Positions 6,872 to 12,670 of a stretch of DNA of 12,670 nt are shown here, piece by piece; positions within the stretch are counted from its first letter, which is position 1, and every line of letters starts with the position of its first letter. Source of the DNA: Christensenella sp. UBA5394 (GTDB taxonomy: Bacteria > Bacillota > Clostridia > Christensenellales > CAG-138); assembly GCA_002409725.1 (NCBI GenBank), contig DHOI01000045.1, positions 710 through 13,379 of the forward strand, written 5' to 3'. Below the pieces are notes generated by a model. The model made no database searches, was not told where the DNA came from, and saw only the letters and a program-made list of their open reading frames with translations. The position numbers were made by a program, and so were the translations under genes.

Positions 6872-8781
6872 GGTTCTTCGCTCCTCCCGTCCAAGCCATA
6901 GCGTGGGTCAGCGGGTACCAAGGCCGCCGGCCTGGGCTGCGGCTTTAGATAATAATAGACCGCCTCATAGGGCGAAAGCATGATATCCACATATTCGCCG
7001 CCGTATTCATCCTGCTCGCTGAGGACGCCCGAGATCTCCCTTAGGTCCACATTGGAAAGCGCCTGGGTAAGCACATAGGGCCGGGGCAGGGGGATGCGGT
7101 AAGGATCGTGCTTGACGGGCGTAAAGTTGAAGGCACAGAGCAGCTCGCCGCCCCGGCTATCCCGCCGGATAAAGATCAGGATGCTGTGGATGCTGTCGTC
7201 CGCGGCCAGCCACTCGAAGCCTTGCCAATCGTCGTCCTGCTCGTAAAGGGCGGGGGTGCGAGCGTAAAAGCGGTTGAGCTGGCGGGTGAAGAGCTGCATA
7301 TCGCCATGGGAAGGGTAGGAGAGCAGGAACCAATCAAGCGGCCTGCGGAAATCCCACTCGATGAACTGGCCAAACTCGCCGCCCATGAAATTGAGCTTTT
7401 TGCCCGGGTGGGCGAATTGATACATCAAAAGCAGCCGCAGCTGGCGGAATTTATCGTCGTATTCGCCGGGCATGCGGTCGATGAGCGAGCACTTGCCATG
7501 CACTACCTCATCGTGCGAGAAGGGGAGGATGTAGTGCTCGGAAAAGGCATAACACATGGAGAAGGTCACCTGGTCGTGGTGCCACTTGCGGAAGAGGCTA
7601 TCCATGGACATATACGAGAGCGTATCGTTCATCCAGCCCATGTTCCATTTATAATCGAAGCCCAGGCCCCCTTCCTCGGGGGGCGCGGTCACGCCAGGGA
7701 AGGCGGTGCTCTCTTCGGCGATGAGCAGCGCACCCGGCGCTTCCTGCCGTACGGCCACGCTGAGGGCGCGGAACATCGCGATCGCGCCCAGGTTCTCCTT
7801 GCGGCCATAGCGGTTGGGCAGCCAGGCGTTGCCCTCGCGGCCATAGTCGAGGTAGAGCATGCAGCTCACTGCGTCCACACGAAGGCCGTCGATGTGGTAT
7901 TCCCGCAGGAAATACATGGCGTTGGAGATGAGGAAGCTGCGCACCTCGGTTTTTTCGTAATTGAAAAGCAGGGTGCCCCATTGGGGCTGGTCGCTGCGGC
8001 GGGGATCGGGGTGCTCGTAGAGGGGTGTGCCGTCGAAGCGACGCAAGCCCTGCTCATCCCGCGCAAAGTGGGCGGGTACCCAGTCCAGGATCACGCCGAT
8101 GCCGCTTTGGTGGCAGGTATCCACAAAATGCTTGAATTGCTGGGGCGTGCCGTAGCGGGCAGTAATGGAATAATACCCCGTGACCTGATAGCCCCAGCTA
8201 TCGTCCAGGGGGTATTCGCAAATGGGCATCAGCTCAATGTGCGTATAGCCCATATCCGCTACATAGCGCACCAGCTCCTCGCTCAGCTCGTCAAAGCCTA
8301 AATCGAGCTTCCAGGAGCCGGGGTGCAGCTCATAGATGTTAATGGGAGCGGCATGGTGATCCTGCATGGCCCTGCGGGCCATGTAGACCCCGTCGTTCCA
8401 ATCATAGCCGCCGATGTCCCAAATGAGGGAGGCGGTGTTGGGCCGGAGCTGGCTGGCAAAGGCAAAGGGATCGGCCTTATAGAGCAGCTCGCCCTCGAAG
8501 GTGCGGATGGCGTATTTGTAGGTATCCCCTTCATGGGCGATGCCGATGAAGGCCTGCCAAACACCTGTGGTGCCGCGCATCTCCATGGGGTCCGCCTCGG
8601 GGTTCCAGCCGTTGAAGCTACCCACCACGCTCACGCTCTGCGCATTGGGCGCCCACACGGCAAAGCGAAAAGCCGGGTATCCATCCTTTTCCACAGCATG
8701 GCAACCCAGCGACATGTAGGCATATATGTTCGTGCCCTCGCCCCACAAATATAAATCTTTTTGGCTGATATTTTCGTTCAA
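6868..8781 (-). CDS. glgB: 1,4-alpha-glucan branching enzyme GlgB (GH13), probable TTG start
   Basis: Cuts an alpha-1,4-glucan chain and re-attaches it by an alpha-1,6 bond. With the TTG at 8781 the protein has 637 residues and begins [15 protein letters not shown], close to the usual start of clostridial GlgB proteins. A CBM48 domain (around [19 protein letters not shown]) is followed by the GH13 barrel: DWVPAHF, GLRVDAV with nucleophile Asp303, LIAEEST with the catalytic Glu near 356, and [10 protein letters not shown] with Asp424. The open frame extends upstream to ATG 8922, and an ATG at 8802 is also possible (644 residues). Neither has a ribosome binding site, whereas TTG 8781 has GTGAGGT 5 nt upstream. 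The last ~24 residues after YYYLKPQ form a Pro-rich tail outside the conserved domain. It is the first gene of the glgBCD(A) operon. Confidence 0.95.
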   Translation of the reverse strand: MNENISQKDLYLWGEGTNIYAYMSLGCHAVEKDGYPAFRFAVWAPNAQSVSVVGSFNGWNPEADPMEMRGTTGVWQAFIGIAHEGDTYKYAIRTFEGELLYKADPFAFASQLRPNTASLIWDIGGYDWNDGVYMARRAMQDHHAAPINIYELHPGSWKLDLGFDELSEELVRYVADMGYTHIELMPICEYPLDDSWGYQVTGYYSITARYGTPQQFKHFVDTCHQSGIGVILDWVPAHFARDEQGLRRFDGTPLYEHPDPRRSDQPQWGTLLFNYEKTEVRSFLISNAMYFLREYHIDGLRVDAVSCMLYLDYGREGNAWLPNRYGRKENLGAIAMFRALSVAVRQEAPGALLIAEESTAFPGVTAPPEEGGLGFDYKWNMGWMNDTLSYMSMDSLFRKWHHDQVTFSMCYAFSEHYILPFSHDEVVHGKCSLIDRMPGEYDDKFRQLRLLLMYQFAHPGKKLNFMGGEFGQFIEWDFRRPLDWFLLSYPSHGDMQLFTRQLNRFYARTPALYEQDDDWQGFEWLAADDSIHSILIFIRRDSRGGELLCAFNFTPVKHDPYRIPLPRPYVLTQALSNVDLREISGVLSEQDEYGGEYVDIMLSPYEAVYYYLKPQPRPAALVPADPRYGLDGRSEEP

Positions 8782-8786
8782 AACGG

Positions 8787-8793
8787 ACCTCAC
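8787..8793 (-). promoter_or_regulatory. Ribosome binding site that decides the glgB start
   Basis: GTGAGGT on the minus strand lies 5 nt before TTG 8781. It lies downstream of the competing ATG at 8802, so it could not serve that codon. Confidence 0.55.
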
Positions 8794-8872
8794 ATGCTGC
8801 ATTTCGGCAAACGCCGTACCTTGGTTTCGTATATCACCAGCCTGCCTATGATGCGGGCCGGGCCAAAAGAGT

Positions 8873-8901
8873 TTGTTAGCGCACAGGAAATATACTATAC
8901 T
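8873..8901 (+). promoter_or_regulatory. Candidate promoter of lplA
   Basis: TTGTTA (8873-8878, 4 of 6 matches) and TATACT (8896-8901, 5 of 6) are 17 bp apart. The predicted start near 8908 gives lplA a leader of about 90 nt that crosses the oppositely directed glgB promoter candidate. Confidence 0.6.
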
Positions 8902-8962
8902 AAGACGATAACGCGCAGGCATACCGTATGGAGATCACATCCCTCGGTATTTCTAGTATAGT
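8894..8962. repeat. Nested inverted repeats in the glgB-lplA divergent region
   Basis: ACTATACTA (8894-8902) and TAGTATAGT (8954-8962) are perfect 9-bp inverted copies 60 bp apart, centre to centre. Close to their midpoint lies a smaller palindrome, CATAC-C-GTATG (8920-8930). Each outer arm contains a TATACT -10 box, one per strand, so the symmetry may come from mirrored promoters, from a regulator binding site, or both. Confidence 0.65.
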
Positions 8963-8983
8963 TATATTTAAGAAAAAAAGCAA
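8955..8983 (-). promoter_or_regulatory. Candidate promoter of the glgBCD operon
   Basis: On the minus strand TTGCTT (8978-8983, 3 of 6 matches) is 17 bp from TATACT (8955-8960, 5 of 6). It predicts a transcription start near 8948 and a glgB leader of about 165 nt. A second -10-like TATAGT/TATATT cluster lies further downstream at about 8886-8900 but lacks a good -35. Confidence 0.45.
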
Positions 8984-8996
8984 GGCGGGTGCGTGT

Positions 8997-9965
8997 ATGA
9001 ATCATTTCATCGATACGGCATGTGTGAACCCCTGGCGGAACTTGGCCCTGGAGGAACTGCTTTTTGAGAGGAGCCTGGAGGGCGTCTGCCTCTATCTTTG
9101 GCAAAATCAAAACACGGTGGTGATCGGCCGCAACCAGAACGCATGGAAGGAATGCCGGGTAGAGGCCCTGGAGGCGGCGGGCGGACGCTTGGCCCGGCGA
9201 TCCTCCGGCGGCGGGGCCGTGTTTCATGATTTGGGTAACCTCAACTTCACCTTCCTCACTCCGCGCCCGGCCTATGACCTGCATCGGCAGCTGGGCGTGG
9301 TGATCGCGGCCGTGCGGAGCCTCGGCATCGAGGCGGGCTTTACGGGCCGCAACGATATCGTAGCCGCGAACGGGTCTAAATTCTCCGGCAACGCCTTCCG
9401 CTATTCCAATCAGGTGGGTATGCACCACGGCACCATTTTGGTGGATGTGGATATGTCCAAGCTGTCGGCCTACCTGATGCCCTCCAAAGCCAAGCTGGCG
9501 GCCAAGGGCGTGGAGAGCGTGCGCAGCCGCGTTTGCAACCTCACCGAATTCGTGCCCGGCCTCACGGTGGCCACGGTGCGCGGCGCCGTGGCCGCCGCGT
9601 TCGAGGCCGAATACGGCAAGCCCGCTCTTTTGCGGGAAGAGGATCTCGATCAAGCCATTTTGGAAGAAAAAGAGAGAAAATACAGCTCCTGGGAGTGGCG
9701 GATGGGCAGTTCGCCGGCCTGCGATTTGGAGTTGGAAGAAAGGTTCCCCTGGGGCGGCGTTGCCTTGCAGCTAGCCCTCTCGCAGGGGCAGGTGCGGGAG
9801 GCAACGGTATACAGCGACGCCATGGACGAGGCCTTCATCCTGCGCATCCCAGAGGCGCTGCGGGGCGTGCGCTTTGCACCGGCGGATCTGGCGGAGGCTA
9901 TCCTCACTTTGGGTGGGCCGGAGGCCGAAGACCTGGCGGCCTGGCTGCGGGCGCTGGAGGTCTAG
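8997..9965 (+). CDS. lplA: Lipoate-protein ligase A
   Basis: Activates free lipoate with ATP and attaches it to a lysine of lipoyl domains (2-oxoacid dehydrogenase E2 or glycine cleavage H protein), in the cytoplasm. The 322-residue protein has the family's two key blocks: RRSSGGGAVFHDLGN (67-81), the lipoyl-AMP binding loop, and NGSKFSGNAFR (125-135) with catalytic Lys128. HHGTILVDVDM (143-153) and a C-terminal accessory domain after about residue 240 follow. The open frame extends 23 codons further upstream to ATG 8928, but that part is not family-like. ATG 8997 has AAGGCGGG (8982-8989) about 7 nt upstream and begins directly with the conserved N-terminal strand. No lipoate-dependent enzyme is encoded in the window, so its partner lies elsewhere. 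Confidence 0.93.
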   Translation: MNHFIDTACVNPWRNLALEELLFERSLEGVCLYLWQNQNTVVIGRNQNAWKECRVEALEAAGGRLARRSSGGGAVFHDLGNLNFTFLTPRPAYDLHRQLGVVIAAVRSLGIEAGFTGRNDIVAANGSKFSGNAFRYSNQVGMHHGTILVDVDMSKLSAYLMPSKAKLAAKGVESVRSRVCNLTEFVPGLTVATVRGAVAAAFEAEYGKPALLREEDLDQAILEEKERKYSSWEWRMGSSPACDLELEERFPWGGVALQLALSQGQVREATVYSDAMDEAFILRIPEALRGVRFAPADLAEAILTLGGPEAEDLAAWLRALEV

Positions 9966-10041
9966 TCTGATTCCAGCCATTTCCTCGCATAGACATTGAT
10001 CTTGGGCGCATACTAGGGCTACCAAGTACGGGAGGTAGTGT

Positions 10042-10215
10042 ATGTCGAAGTCCAAGGTTGGCTGCCAAACGATTGGCTGCCGCGTAACGAGCTGCGCCTA
10101 TAATAAAAGCGGACAAAGCTGCGATCTTGACCGCATCGAGGTTGAGCCTATGAGCGGGTGCCATACCGGCGAAGCCTGCGACGAAAGCCTCTGTGGCAGT
10201 TATAAGACGCGGTGA
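10042..10215 (+). CDS. DUF1540 small cysteine-rich protein
   Basis: This 57-residue protein has seven cysteines (8, 13, 18, 27, 40, 46, 51). The pattern CRVTSCAYN followed by SCDLDRIEV and a Cys near the C-terminus (CGSY) is that of DUF1540, a small family common in Clostridia whose function is not established. Metal binding is a reasonable guess from the cysteines. The start is clear: GGAGGT (10031-10036) lies 5 nt before the ATG. It is 76 bp downstream of lplA on the same strand and may be co-transcribed with it, since no terminator hairpin separates them. It faces the minus-strand DUF308 gene across a hairpin. Confidence 0.88.
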   Translation: MSKSKVGCQTIGCRVTSCAYNKSGQSCDLDRIEVEPMSGCHTGEACDESLCGSYKTR

Positions 10216-10221
10216 ATGCGG

Positions 10222-10262
10222 TAAAAACAAAAGAAGGCCCCCGGCAATAGCCGGGGGCCTTC
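10222..10262 (-). terminator. Strong Rho-independent terminator, best fit for the DUF308 gene
   Basis: A perfect 13-bp stem, GAAGGCCCCCGGC (10233-10245) with GCCGGGGGCCTTC (10250-10262), closes a 4-nt loop. On the minus strand it is followed by TTTTGTTTTTAC, an ideal T tract, 14 bp after the DUF308 stop. For the plus-strand DUF1540 gene the downstream sequence is not T-rich, so termination in that direction is weaker. Confidence 0.9.
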
Positions 10263-10276
10263 GATATACAAAAGGC

Positions 10277-10825
10277 TTATTCCATAATGGTGACGGTGTC
10301 GTGCAGGTAGCGGCGCACATCCAAGGCGATGATGAAGTTGATCACGCCGTCGATAAGTAGGCTCGCACCGATGAAAATGGTCATGGCGTTTACGGCCTTG
10401 AAGGGGTTGAAGAGCATCAGCAGGCCCAGGATGAAGGTGACCAGGGCGCAGATGGCGTTGCGCCGGGCGCTGCCGATGTGGCTGCCCCGAAGCTGGTAGC
10501 TGATCTGCAGCTTGATGAGGCTATCCGCCATGATAATAAGGCCCAACACCGTGCCAAACACGGCCAGCACCGCCTCTGTACGGATGAGAAGCAAAAGGCC
10601 CAGCAGTAGGCTCACCAGGCCCAACAGGTAGCCGTTGCCCAGGGAAAGGAAGCCCAGGGAGCTCCATTGCGCCAACATGCGCGCCAGACCATAGAGCATG
10701 AGCAGAATGCCCACGGCGTAGCAGATGACCAGGCAGGCCGTCCCGGGCCAGATCACCAGCGCGAGGCCCAATATGAGATATATGAGCGCGGCGATCATAA
10801 ACGTGGTGCTGAAGCTTTTCGTCAT
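10277..10825 (-). CDS. DUF308 (HdeD-like) six-helix membrane protein
   Basis: This 182-residue, strongly hydrophobic protein has six predicted membrane helices (about 9-27, 30-51, 62-81, 84-106, 124-141, 146-168) in two similar three-helix halves. Helices carry Gly-rich motifs (LGLALVIWPG, LLGLLLLIRTE, LGLLMLFNP) typical of the DUF308/HdeD family. HdeD is linked to acid resistance in Escherichia coli, but the role of most members is unknown. The start ATG 10825 has AAAGGAG (10835-10841) 9 nt upstream. It is transcribed divergently from rex with promoters about 60 bp apart, so shared control is possible but not shown. Confidence 0.85.
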   Translation of the reverse strand: MTKSFSTTFMIAALIYLILGLALVIWPGTACLVICYAVGILLMLYGLARMLAQWSSLGFLSLGNGYLLGLVSLLLGLLLLIRTEAVLAVFGTVLGLIIMADSLIKLQISYQLRGSHIGSARRNAICALVTFILGLLMLFNPFKAVNAMTIFIGASLLIDGVINFIIALDVRRYLHDTVTIME

Positions 10826-10841
10826 GGTACATATCTCCTTT

Positions 10842-10854
10842 GCGTTTACAACGC
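10842..10854 (-). promoter_or_regulatory. Small hairpin in the DUF308 leader
   Basis: GCGTT and AACGC flank a 3-nt loop directly upstream of the AAAGGAG ribosome binding site. The stem is only 5 bp, so any effect on translation would be modest. Confidence 0.3.
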
Positions 10855-10876
10855 ATCCGTAGCTTTATTTTACATG

Positions 10877-10885
10877 ATTATACCA
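10877..10885 (-). promoter_or_regulatory. Extended -10 promoter of the DUF308 gene
   Basis: On the minus strand TGG-TATAAT is a perfect -10 hexamer (10877-10882) with the TGn extension. No good -35 lies 16-18 bp upstream, as expected for an extended -10 promoter. The predicted leader is about 45 nt. Confidence 0.6.
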
Positions 10886-10932
10886 CAAACGCAAGGTTTT
10901 AAATCCCGGCGGCTAGACTTTTTAGCCGCTCC

Positions 10933-10961
10933 TTGACAGGGACATTTATCGATACTATAAT
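10933..10961 (+). promoter_or_regulatory. Perfect consensus promoter of the rex-lysR operon
   Basis: TTGACA (10933-10938) and TATAAT (10956-10961) match the sigma-A consensus at all twelve positions with the ideal 17-bp spacer. So strong a promoter usually needs repression, in line with the inverted repeat lying over it. Confidence 0.9.
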
Positions 10962-10970
10962 ATCGATAAA
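10945..10970. promoter_or_regulatory. Inverted-repeat operator overlapping the rex -10 box
   Basis: TTTATCGATA (10945-10954) and TATCGATAAA (10961-10970) are perfect 10-bp arms around a 6-bp centre. The centre and the first base of the right arm form the -10 box. With a 2-nt offset the symmetry extends outward to GACAT and ATGTC. Binding here would block RNA polymerase. Autoregulation by Rex is plausible, but the arms do not match the known Rex half-sites (TTGTGAA or TTGTTAA). Confidence 0.7.
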
Positions 10971-11002
10971 GATGTCGGAGAACAGGAAGGGAGGCATGGA
11001 GC

Positions 11003-11662
11003 ATGCGTGAAGGCGATAAACCTACGGTGATCTCCAAGCAGGCGCTCCAACGCCTGCCCTATTATATCCGTTTCCTGCGGGGCCTCAAGGAGCAGGGCAT
11101 GCGCATCATCGCCGCGCCCGCGGTGGCTGCGCAGCTGGGGCTCAACGAGGTGCAGGTGCGCAAAGACCTGGCGGCCATGAGCAATAGCCACGGCAAGCCC
11201 AAAGCGGGCTTCATCATTGCCGAGCTGATCGAAAACATGGAGGAGGCCCTGGGCTACAACAACAGCGACGACGCGGTTCTGGTGGGCGTGGGCTCGCTGG
11301 GCCGGGCGCTGCTGGGTTATGGCGGCTTTGCCGAATGCGGGTTAAACATGGTGGCCGCCTTTGACGCTGATCCGGCTCTGACGGGCGGCCGCATCTGTGG
11401 CAAGCCGGTATTCCCTATGAGCAAGCTCAATGATATTTGCAGCCGTATGAACATCCACATCGGCGTGATCACCGTGCCGGCGGCCGCGGCCCAGGCTGTA
11501 TGCGACGAGCTGGTGAAGGCGGGCGTGCTGGCCATCTGGAATTTTGCGCCTACCCACCTCACCGTGCCGCCGGATATATTGGTGCAGAGCGAGAACATGG
11601 CCGCCTCTTTGGCCCTGCTTTCCAATCACCTCAGGCAGCGGCTGCGGGAGGAGAACCTATGA
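11003..11662 (+). CDS. rex: Redox-sensing transcriptional repressor Rex
   Basis: Rex senses the NADH/NAD+ ratio: NADH binding releases it from DNA, de-repressing fermentation and redox genes. The 219-residue protein has an N-terminal winged helix (about 10-75) with ISKQALQRLPYYIRFL and GLNEVQVRKDLAAMS, the recognition-helix region. A Rossmann domain follows, with VLVGVGSLG (92-100) as the dinucleotide loop and FDADP (120-124), whose Asp121 is placed to contact the NAD ribose. The C-terminal swapped helix contains ENMAASLALLSNHL. Length is normal for the family. GGGAGG lies 8 nt before ATG 11003. The stop overlaps the start of a LysR-type regulator, so the two are co-translated. Confidence 0.96.
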   Translation: MREGDKPTVISKQALQRLPYYIRFLRGLKEQGMRIIAAPAVAAQLGLNEVQVRKDLAAMSNSHGKPKAGFIIAELIENMEEALGYNNSDDAVLVGVGSLGRALLGYGGFAECGLNMVAAFDADPALTGGRICGKPVFPMSKLNDICSRMNIHIGVITVPAAAAQAVCDELVKAGVLAIWNFAPTHLTVPPDILVQSENMAASLALLSNHLRQRLREENL

Positions 11663-12555
11663 ATACCCTGCATTTTCAATATGCCGTAACCGTGGCCCGC
11701 ACAGGCTCCATCACCCAGGCCGCAGAAGAGCTTTTTATGGCGCAGCCCAATTTGAGCAAGGCCATCCGTGAATTGGAGGATGGGCTGGGCATCGAGATTT
11801 TCCGCCGTACGCCCAAGGGCATGGTGCCCACGGCTCAGGGCGAGATATTTTTGCGGTATGCGAACAATGTGCTCGAGCAGGTGGAGCGCATGGAGGCCCT
11901 GGGCCGCGCCGAGGGCGAGTCGCAGCGCTTCCGGGTGATGCTGCCGCATTCCACCTATACAGTGAGCGCGGCGCTGCGGCTGGTGGCCGAGCAGGAGATC
12001 CCCGGGGAGATACGCCTTAGGGAGATGGAGGGCGTGGCCGCCCTGCGGGAGGTGCAGGAGGGCCGGGCGGACCTGGCGGTGGTGCGCCATTCCTTGGTGC
12101 AGGAGGGCTATTTTGCCGATCTGGTGGGCCATGGCGGGTTAAGCGCGGAGCGCATTTGGGAATATGACGCGCAGCTCACCCTGCATACCTCCCACCCGCT
12201 GGCGGAGAGCGAACAGGTAGAGGTAGCAGAGCTGCAAGGCTGGCCCGAGCTTTTTTTCTGGAACGACGAGCTGCTCCGCCGCCCCGGGGTTGGGGAGCGG
12301 CGCATCTTCTTTGCCGATCGCCTGACCCTGCCGGGCCTGCTGGCCGCCACCAAGGGCTACCTTTGGGCCACGCCCCTCTGTGGCGAGGATATGGATGAGC
12401 GCGGCTTGGTTCAGCGCCCCTGCACAGCTGCGGGCGATAGCAGCCTCCGCTGGCGGGATATGCTCATCTACCCGAAAAACGAACGCCTCGGCCCGATCTA
12501 CCGCCGCTTTATCGACTTACTGTATGAATCGCGCAACGCGCTGGCGTTTGAATAG
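11659..12555 (+). CDS. LysR-type transcriptional regulator, coupled to rex
   Basis: This 298-residue protein has the LysR winged-helix domain at residues 1-60 (LHFQYAVTVARTGSITQAA, then AQPNLSKAIRELEDGLGIEIF, and the RTPKGMVPTAQGE wing), a linker helix to about 85, and a periplasmic-binding-like effector domain (about 88-290). The effector is unknown. The start ATG 11659 overlaps the rex stop codon (ATGA) and has GGAGGAG just upstream. The open frame continues further upstream inside rex, but that part has no homology and is not the real start. Most LysR genes are divergent from their target; this one sits second in an operon behind a redox repressor, so its amount may follow the NADH/NAD+ state. 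Its targets cannot be inferred. Confidence 0.93.
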   Translation: MNTLHFQYAVTVARTGSITQAAEELFMAQPNLSKAIRELEDGLGIEIFRRTPKGMVPTAQGEIFLRYANNVLEQVERMEALGRAEGESQRFRVMLPHSTYTVSAALRLVAEQEIPGEIRLREMEGVAALREVQEGRADLAVVRHSLVQEGYFADLVGHGGLSAERIWEYDAQLTLHTSHPLAESEQVEVAELQGWPELFFWNDELLRRPGVGERRIFFADRLTLPGLLAATKGYLWATPLCGEDMDERGLVQRPCTAAGDSSLRWRDMLIYPKNERLGPIYRRFIDLLYESRNALAFE

Positions 12556-12568
12556 CGCTGTGCTTGTT

Positions 12569-12593
12569 AAAAAACCGGCTTTGCCGGTTTTTT
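12569..12593 (+). terminator. Rho-independent terminator of the rex-lysR operon
   Basis: AAAAAACCGGC (12569-12579) pairs with GCCGGTTTTTT (12583-12593) around a TTT loop, 13 bp after the LysR stop. The stem includes its own T run, a textbook intrinsic terminator. Its symmetry allows function on either strand. Confidence 0.93.
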
Positions 12594-12595
12594 GA

Positions 12596-12665
12596 GTTTC
12601 ACAGGGTTTGCTTGTGCCTTGCGGCACGCCGGCAAACCCTGCGGAGAAACCCTTGCTACGCAAGG
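12596..12665. repeat. Strongly self-complementary segment of unknown nature at the right edge
   Basis: CAGGGTTTGC (12602-12611) pairs with GCAAACCCTG (12632-12641), enclosing GTGCC/GGCAC (12614-12618 with 12623-12627). Outside, GTTTC (12596-12600) can pair with GAAAC (12646-12650). A second hairpin, CCTTGC-TAC-GCAAGG (12651-12665), follows directly. No coding frame is evident. This could be a REP/MITE-type repeat, or the edge of a structured RNA cut by the window. Confidence 0.6.
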
Positions 12666-12670
12666 CCTCT

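Noticed and set aside
7108..8301. Long plus-strand open frame opposite glgB
   Set aside because: It is antisense to conserved GH13 motifs, has no recognisable domain or ribosome binding site, and is explained by GC-rich codon bias. The same applies to long frames opposite glgA, glgC and the left-edge GH13 gene.
8782..8922. Upstream extension of glgB
   Set aside because: The extra residues are not GlgB-like and overlap the lplA promoter region; no ribosome binding site precedes either upstream ATG.
8928..8996. Upstream extension of lplA
   Set aside because: The 23 extra residues do not resemble the family and ATG 8928 lacks a ribosome binding site; ATG 8997 has one and fits the conserved N-terminus.
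10945..10970. Canonical Rex box
   Set aside because: The half-sites read TATCGATA rather than TTGTGAA or TTGTTAA, so a classical Rex operator is not claimed; only an operator of unknown owner is.
11437..11658. Longer N-terminus for the LysR regulator
   Set aside because: It lies out of frame inside rex, is low in complexity, and the LysR helix-turn-helix begins exactly at ATG 11659, which has a good ribosome binding site.

Overview
This window looks like chromosomal DNA from a GC-rich member of the Clostridia (Firmicutes). The evidence is the split GlgC/GlgD ADP-glucose pyrophosphorylase, a clostridial-type Rex repressor, a DUF1540 small Cys-rich protein, a stand-alone LytTR regulator paired with a DUF3021 membrane protein, strong AGGAGG-type ribosome binding sites and sigma-A-like promoters. 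No rRNA, tRNA, transposase or CRISPR array is visible. A genus cannot be named from sequence alone.

Left and centre (about 1-8780, mostly minus strand): a glycogen locus. Reading along the minus strand the order is glgB (branching enzyme), glgC (ADP-glucose pyrophosphorylase), glgD (its regulatory paralogue), glgA (glycogen synthase), then, after an interruption, a GH13 alpha-glucan hydrolase that runs off the left edge. glgB, glgC and glgD are tightly coupled, with a 4-bp overlap and then a 3-bp gap. glgA follows after 123 bp that hold a hairpin and a possible promoter. Together GlgC/GlgD make ADP-glucose, GlgA polymerises it and GlgB adds alpha-1,6 branches. The GH13 enzyme is a plausible glucan-degrading partner. 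No phosphorylase gene (glgP) is in view.

Interruption (about 1803-2643, plus strand): a two-gene LytTR regulator plus four-helix DUF3021 membrane protein operon sits on the opposite strand inside the glycogen block. The 318-bp gap to its left holds two divergent promoter candidates and a short 17-bp tandem repeat.

Right (about 8870-12670): lplA (lipoate-protein ligase) is divergent from glgB, and the two candidate promoters face each other with identical TATACT boxes. Next come a 57-residue DUF1540 protein, a strong terminator hairpin, a minus-strand DUF308 six-helix membrane protein, and a plus-strand rex-LysR operon. The rex promoter is a perfect TTGACA-17-TATAAT covered by a 10-bp-arm inverted repeat that does not match the canonical Rex operator. 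After the operon terminator the window ends in a strongly self-complementary segment.

The enzymes belong to well-known families. The features most worth a second look are regulatory: the rex operator, the face-to-face lplA/glgB promoters, the LytTR-DUF3021 pair, and the Ala/Pro-rich N-terminal extension of GlgA.
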